The position numbers and the translations under genes are program-made. The notes under the pieces were generated by a model that was not told the DNA's origin, searched no databases, and saw only the letters and a program-made list of their open reading frames with translations. A stretch of 60,185 bases of DNA, taken from positions 1 to 60,185 of the forward strand of contig NZ_VNJI01000048.1 in assembly GCF_007786445.1 (NCBI RefSeq). Reading direction: 5' to 3'. This DNA is from Paenibacillus cremeus. Its GTDB lineage: Bacteria > Bacillota > Bacilli > Paenibacillales > NBRC-103111. Shown piece after piece: positions 57,441 through 60,185 of the stretch; position 1 is the stretch's first letter, and the number at the start of each line of letters is the position of its first letter.

Positions 57441-58931
57441 TCACGCCGGGCCGGTCGATCCAGTCGAAAGCACGGGCAGCGTACGATGAGCGGTTACATC
57501 ATGCCCATGAAACCTCGACCCCAGATCAGCTAAGCGCTCCAAATATGCCGCCACCCCAGCGCAGATAGCCTCCCCTTGATGAAGTATAGGGATACCCGGT
57601 GGATAGGGAACAATCATTTCTGCTGCGATCCTTCCTTCACACTGCTCCAATGGCACATACTCTATTTCATCCTGATCCGCTGCTAAAACTGTGTCCAAAT
57701 CAAAGGCCACAGGCTCCGATATCGTCTCATCTCCAAATGTCGTTATATCGAACTCGGTCCATGGACGCGCTGGCGGCGGCTCTTCACAAGCCAAATCGAT
57801 CTCCGCCAAAGCCTGCACCAAGCGCTCAGCGTCCTGAACCGTACTAGCCAAACTAAACACTAATAGAGCAAAAACGGGATCCGCCAGCTCAGCAAAGCAA
57901 CCGTGCCGCTCCAGCGCCTCTTTTAACGCATAGCCTGACAGCCTTCCCGTCCGATCATAAAGTGCCAGCTTAAATGGGTCCTGCATAATCCCATTTCCCC
58001 CAACTACTTGGCCGATCCCCCATCCGGACTGCGATTTGATCCAATCATTGAAAGTATGTACCGCCTGCAGACCGGCATTAATCGAAGCTTCTCCATGCTC
58101 ATGCATCATCTTACGGCTGAGGTCTAAGCTAGCCATAATCGGATAGGATGGACTGGAGCTTTGCAGCATGGCCAGTGCTTTTTTCAGTGCCGCCCGATTG
58201 ATCCGTTCCCCTTGGACGTGCAGCATCGCACCCATCGTCATCGACGTGAGCATCTTATGCGTAGATTGAACCGCAGCATCTGCGCCAGCCGCCATCGCAT
58301 TGCCCGGCAAAGCCGGGTGAAATCCAAAATGCGCCCCGTGTGCCTCATCGACGAGCAGCCATTTTCCATGGTCGTGCAGCAAATTCGCCAAAGCTCCAAT
58401 GTCCGCGGCAACACCATAATAGCTTGGGTTGGTGATGAACAGCCCCTTCGCCTCGGGGTAACGTGCCATCGCCAGCTTTAGATCCTCAAGGGCAACGCCT
58501 AGCTTGAGCCCGGTCCTCTTGCACACCCGAGGTGTAATAAACACCGCTCTAGCTCCAGCAAGCATCAAGCCATGTAGCACGGACTTATGGGCATCCCTCT
58601 GGACTAACACCAGCTCTCCGCGTCGACAGCTGGCCGTTAGCAGAGCCAAGTTGCCCGACGTGCTCCCACCAACCAGAAAGTACGTCTCCTCCGCTCCAAA
58701 GCAATCCGCTGCCAGCTCCTGCGCCTCTCGAATCACTTCCTCTGGATGATGCAGATCGTCCAAGCCCGAAATTTCCGTCATATCTATCTTTAAAATGTCG
58801 TGATAGTACCGATCCGCATCCCCCAGCTGGCCTGCGCGCGACTTATGTCCCGGTACATGAAAGCTTAGCACCTGCGCAGCATGATGCGAATGAAGACTTT
58901 CAAATAAGGGGGCTCTACTTTTCATCGTCAT
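57441..58931 (-). CDS. Orn/Lys/Arg decarboxylase family PLP protein (YaaO-like)
   Basis: A 496-residue fold-type I PLP enzyme resembling B. subtilis YaaO/SpeA: HVPGHKSRAG near the N-terminus, VGGSTSGNLALLTASCR, LLVDEAHGAHFGFHP (PLP aspartate and histidine) and the Schiff-base lysine in VQSTHKMLTSMT (~residue 231). The smaller C-terminal domain ends with the YPPGIPILHQGEAI motif. Substrate (lysine, arginine or ornithine) cannot be told from sequence. The ATG follows GGAAAGAG. Upstream of tmk, as in B. subtilis. Confidence 0.9.
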   Translation of the reverse strand: MTMKSRAPLFESLHSHHAAQVLSFHVPGHKSRAGQLGDADRYYHDILKIDMTEISGLDDLHHPEEVIREAQELAADCFGAEETYFLVGGSTSGNLALLTASCRRGELVLVQRDAHKSVLHGLMLAGARAVFITPRVCKRTGLKLGVALEDLKLAMARYPEAKGLFITNPSYYGVAADIGALANLLHDHGKWLLVDEAHGAHFGFHPALPGNAMAAGADAAVQSTHKMLTSMTMGAMLHVQGERINRAALKKALAMLQSSSPSYPIMASLDLSRKMMHEHGEASINAGLQAVHTFNDWIKSQSGWGIGQVVGGNGIMQDPFKLALYDRTGRLSGYALKEALERHGCFAELADPVFALLVFSLASTVQDAERLVQALAEIDLACEEPPPARPWTEFDITTFGDETISEPVAFDLDTVLAADQDEIEYVPLEQCEGRIAAEMIVPYPPGIPILHQGEAICAGVAAYLERLADLGSRFHGHDVTAHRTLPVLSTGSTGPA

Positions 58932-58995
58932 TCTGGTTCACTCTTTCCTGCGTACCGCTTCTTAGTTCATTAACAATCATTTGCTTATTTTACCA

Positions 58996-59035
58996 AACAA
59001 AAAAGCCCTCTTCCATCCACTCGGATAAAAGGAGC
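58996..59035 (-). terminator. Terminator after csfB
   Basis: On the minus strand, GCTCCTTTTATCC pairs imperfectly with GGATGGAAGAGGGC and is followed by TTTTTTG. Confidence 0.75.
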
Positions 59036-59048
59036 CGCCGCTTCCGCT

Positions 59049-59246
59049 TTATGCATTTTTTCTATATAAGATTTGCCTCATCTGATGGATAAAAAACGGA
59101 TATTTCGCATCACTGACGTCCGTCTTGACCATCTCACTCTCGCAATCCTCGCATATAAATTCTGATATAATCATGATGCCCTCTTCTTTCGCTTGCCCAC
59201 AAATAATACATGATGAGACGGGCTCGTGCTGCTGTGTTTCGTCCAC
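59049..59246 (-). CDS. csfB: Anti-sigma factor CsfB (Gin)
   Basis: CsfB (Gin) binds sigma-G and keeps it inactive until engulfment is complete. The 65-residue protein has two zinc-binding pairs (SCIICGQ and FICEDCE) and the family C-terminal YPFFIHQMRQI segment. The start is GTG with AGAGGTG upstream. A sigma-F-like -10 stands about 30 bases upstream and is identical to that of fin. The neighbouring B. subtilis gene bofA is not present; a rRNA operon follows instead. Confidence 0.9.
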   Translation of the reverse strand: MDETQQHEPVSSCIICGQAKEEGIMIISEFICEDCESEMVKTDVSDAKYPFFIHQMRQILYRKNA

Positions 59247-59274
59247 GCCGATTCACCTCTATTCTTCTTTTCTA

Positions 59275-59285
59275 TCAGTATGTCC
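59275..59285 (-). promoter_or_regulatory. csfB -10 element, sigma-F-like
   Basis: Minus-strand GGACATACTGA fits the sigma-F -10 pattern and equals the sequence upstream of fin (37365-37375). The -35 is not clear. Confidence 0.5.
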
Positions 59286-59411
59286 TTATTCTCTTAAGTT
59301 AAAACGATCCTAAACTATTTTTATGAAAATAGGGCTCATCCGGTGCAAAAGTCTCATTATTTTTTTACCGATAACCGATATATGTTATGGATTCCATTCT
59401 GTTGAACGGGT

Positions 59412-59951
59412 GTGTGCACAGCTTTGAATACCTCGAACGATAAATCCTTATCCAAGGATTCGACGATCTATACGTACCGGCTCTTGAAACGGGTGCACCA
59501 TAAGTTCGCCTACTTGGCCGTATTATGGCTGCTTCCTTCTATCTTGCTTTTGTGGGATCTCCTCCAAGGGTGGCCTTTGCTGCTGCTGTTTTGCTTTATT
59601 GGCGTTCTGCTCGCCCATACTCTGTTCATTCGATTGTATTTTAAAATGAAGGCCGGACATTTCCCCAAGGAATGGCGTTGGTCGTTTCGCTTGCCTTGGT
59701 TCGGGCTTGTCCCTGGGAGCTATCTCGCGCTGGCTCGGATGCGGAATCTGCATGCTCAGCTGCTATGGATTAATATGGCGATCCTGTGCTGCCTTTATCC
59801 CTGGTGTTCAACTACCATTCTAGCACATCTAGCCTTCGTACATCTGTGGCTGCTGGTTCCCCGGCTCTTCATCTTCACCTCGATGCGCAAATTCAGCAGC
59901 TCCGGCTATCTTAAAATCAATGAAAAAGACACGTCCTGCTACGCCCAGTAG
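59412..59951 (+). CDS. Hypothetical membrane protein
   Basis: An unrecognised 179-residue protein with four hydrophobic segments (~33-52, ~56-77, ~117-137, ~138-158). They are rich in Leu, Trp and Cys and linked by a basic loop with HFPKEWRWSFRLPWF. It is one of only two plus-strand genes. The GTG start has only a weak GGGTG upstream; TTG 59424 is an alternative. Its 3' end overlaps its own terminator. The hairpin, reasonable hydrophobic pattern and lack of an opposite gene make it plausible, but no family assignment is possible. Confidence 0.55.
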   Translation: MCTALNTSNDKSLSKDSTIYTYRLLKRVHHKFAYLAVLWLLPSILLLWDLLQGWPLLLLFCFIGVLLAHTLFIRLYFKMKAGHFPKEWRWSFRLPWFGLVPGSYLALARMRNLHAQLLWINMAILCCLYPWCSTTILAHLAFVHLWLLVPRLFIFTSMRKFSSSGYLKINEKDTSCYAQ

Positions 59952-59968
59952 CGGTTCGTGTCTTTTTC
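59922..59968 (+). terminator. Terminator overlapping the end of the hypothetical membrane protein gene
   Basis: GAAAAAGACACG and CGTGTCTTTTTC are perfect 12-base arms, with an inner GCTAC/GTAGC stem in the loop. The stop codon of the gene is inside. T and A runs on both sides allow bidirectional use. Confidence 0.85.
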
Positions 59969-59975
59969 ATTGCAA

Positions 59976-60015
59976 ATAAAAAAACTATGCTGTCCATAAG
60001 GGGCAGCATAGTTTT
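59976..60015 (-). terminator. Terminator after 23S rRNA
   Basis: On the minus strand, AAAACTATGCTGCC and GGACAGCATAGTTTT pair (one mismatch) and are followed by TTT. It lies about 55 bases after the 23S 3' end, with no 5S gene before it. Confidence 0.9.
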
Positions 60016-60068
60016 CATGTTATTCCCTGAAAACTGGATTCGAAACAAAGCTCGCTGAATCGTTTTGG

Positions 60069-60185
60069 ATAAGCCCTCGACCGATTAGTATTCGTCAGCT
60101 CCACACGTTGCCGCGCTTCCACCCCGAACCTATCTACCTCGTCGTCTACAAGGGGTCTTACATTCTGGGAAATCTCATCTTGAGG
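60069..60185 (-). rRNA. 23S ribosomal RNA, 3' end (partial)
   Basis: On the minus strand the sequence is the conserved 3' end of bacterial 23S rRNA, ending with ACTAATCGGTCGAGGGCTT. The mature end near 60069 is approximate. Downstream, TCCAGTTTTCAGGGAATA resembles the 3' half of the 23S processing stalk. The rest of the operon lies beyond the window. Confidence 0.95.

Noticed and set aside
57425..57468. GCTTTC/GAAAGC inverted repeat at the decarboxylase stop followed by ATTTTT, as a terminator.
   Set aside because: The stem is only six pairs with a ~24-base loop; not strong enough to call.
1..60185. Mobile elements, prophage genes, CRISPR arrays or defence systems.
   Set aside because: None seen. 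Apart from the palindrome cluster at 51.45-51.80 kb, every sizeable gap has a regulatory explanation, and gene order is the conserved Bacillales core.

Overview
The window is a core chromosomal segment of an endospore-forming Bacillales bacterium, most likely Paenibacillus or a close relative. Three things support this: the 16S 5' end, moderate G+C, and a gene order that follows the oriC-proximal 'tmk to lysS' block of Bacillus subtilis almost gene for gene. Differences from B. subtilis that suit Paenibacillus are nadABC ahead of coaX, a HU gene between mazG and rqcP, and lineage-specific tails on SspF and YabR. Genus is inferred from synteny and protein resemblance recalled from memory; no search was run. 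No phage, IS element, CRISPR array or defence island is visible.

Layout. Almost everything lies on the minus strand, so transcription runs from high to low coordinates. The right end (60069-60185) is the 3' end of a 23S rRNA gene, closed by a terminator with no 5S gene after it. The left end (1-119) is the 5' end of the next 16S gene, with two tandem promoters. Reading right to left, 59.4-53.5 kb holds csfB, a lysine/ornithine/arginine decarboxylase-family gene, tmk, darA, yaaR, holB, ricT and yabA. Next come a tRNA m6A methyltransferase-like gene, rsmI, a non-coding palindrome-rich stretch, and abrB (plus strand) divergent from an HD phosphohydrolase gene. From 49.4 to 44.2 kb lie tatD, a c-di-AMP riboswitch leader, yabE, rnmV, rsmA and yabG. 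From 44 to 37 kb lie veg, sspF, ispE, purR, ridA, spoVG, glmU, ctc, pth and fin. From 37 to 25.3 kb lie mfd, prsA, spoVT, spoVB, mazG, hup, rqcP, yabP, yabQ, divIC, yabR and tRNA-Met. From 24.9 to 16.4 kb lie spoIIE, yabS, yabT, tilS, hpt and ftsH. From 16.1 to 8.9 kb lie nadA, nadB, nadC, coaX, hslO, a yacD-like foldase gene and cysK. From 8.7 kb down is the p-aminobenzoate/folate operon (pabB, pabA, pabC, folP, folB, folK, yazB, dusB), then greA and lysS.

How it works together. The block combines housekeeping functions (folate, NAD, CoA and cysteine synthesis, tRNA and rRNA maturation, replication control, cell-wall precursors) with sporulation genes expressed at successive stages. The promoters fit this. 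There are near-consensus sigma-A promoters at greA, cysK, nadA, veg and yabR, and a sigma-H promoter at spoVG. Spo0A boxes sit at abrB, spoIIE and the HD gene. fin and csfB share a sigma-F-like -10 element. Sigma-G-like promoters precede sspF and spoVT, and a sigma-K-like promoter precedes yabG. Cyclic-di-AMP is represented twice, by the receptor protein DarA and by a riboswitch ahead of the cell-wall gene yabE. Many start codons are GTG or TTG; starts here were chosen by Shine-Dalgarno position and usual family length.

Most notable candidates: (i) a 15-bp inverted repeat that buries the ctc ribosome-binding site, with a sigma-B-like promoter placed so that its transcripts would lack the masking arm; (ii) the c-di-AMP riboswitch/yabE unit; (iii) a palindromic repeat cluster at 51.45-51.80 kb; (iv) clustered Spo0A boxes on both sides of the abrB/HD gene divergence; (v) YabS as an apparently circularly permuted von Willebrand A domain; (vi) the 23S end without a 5S gene.
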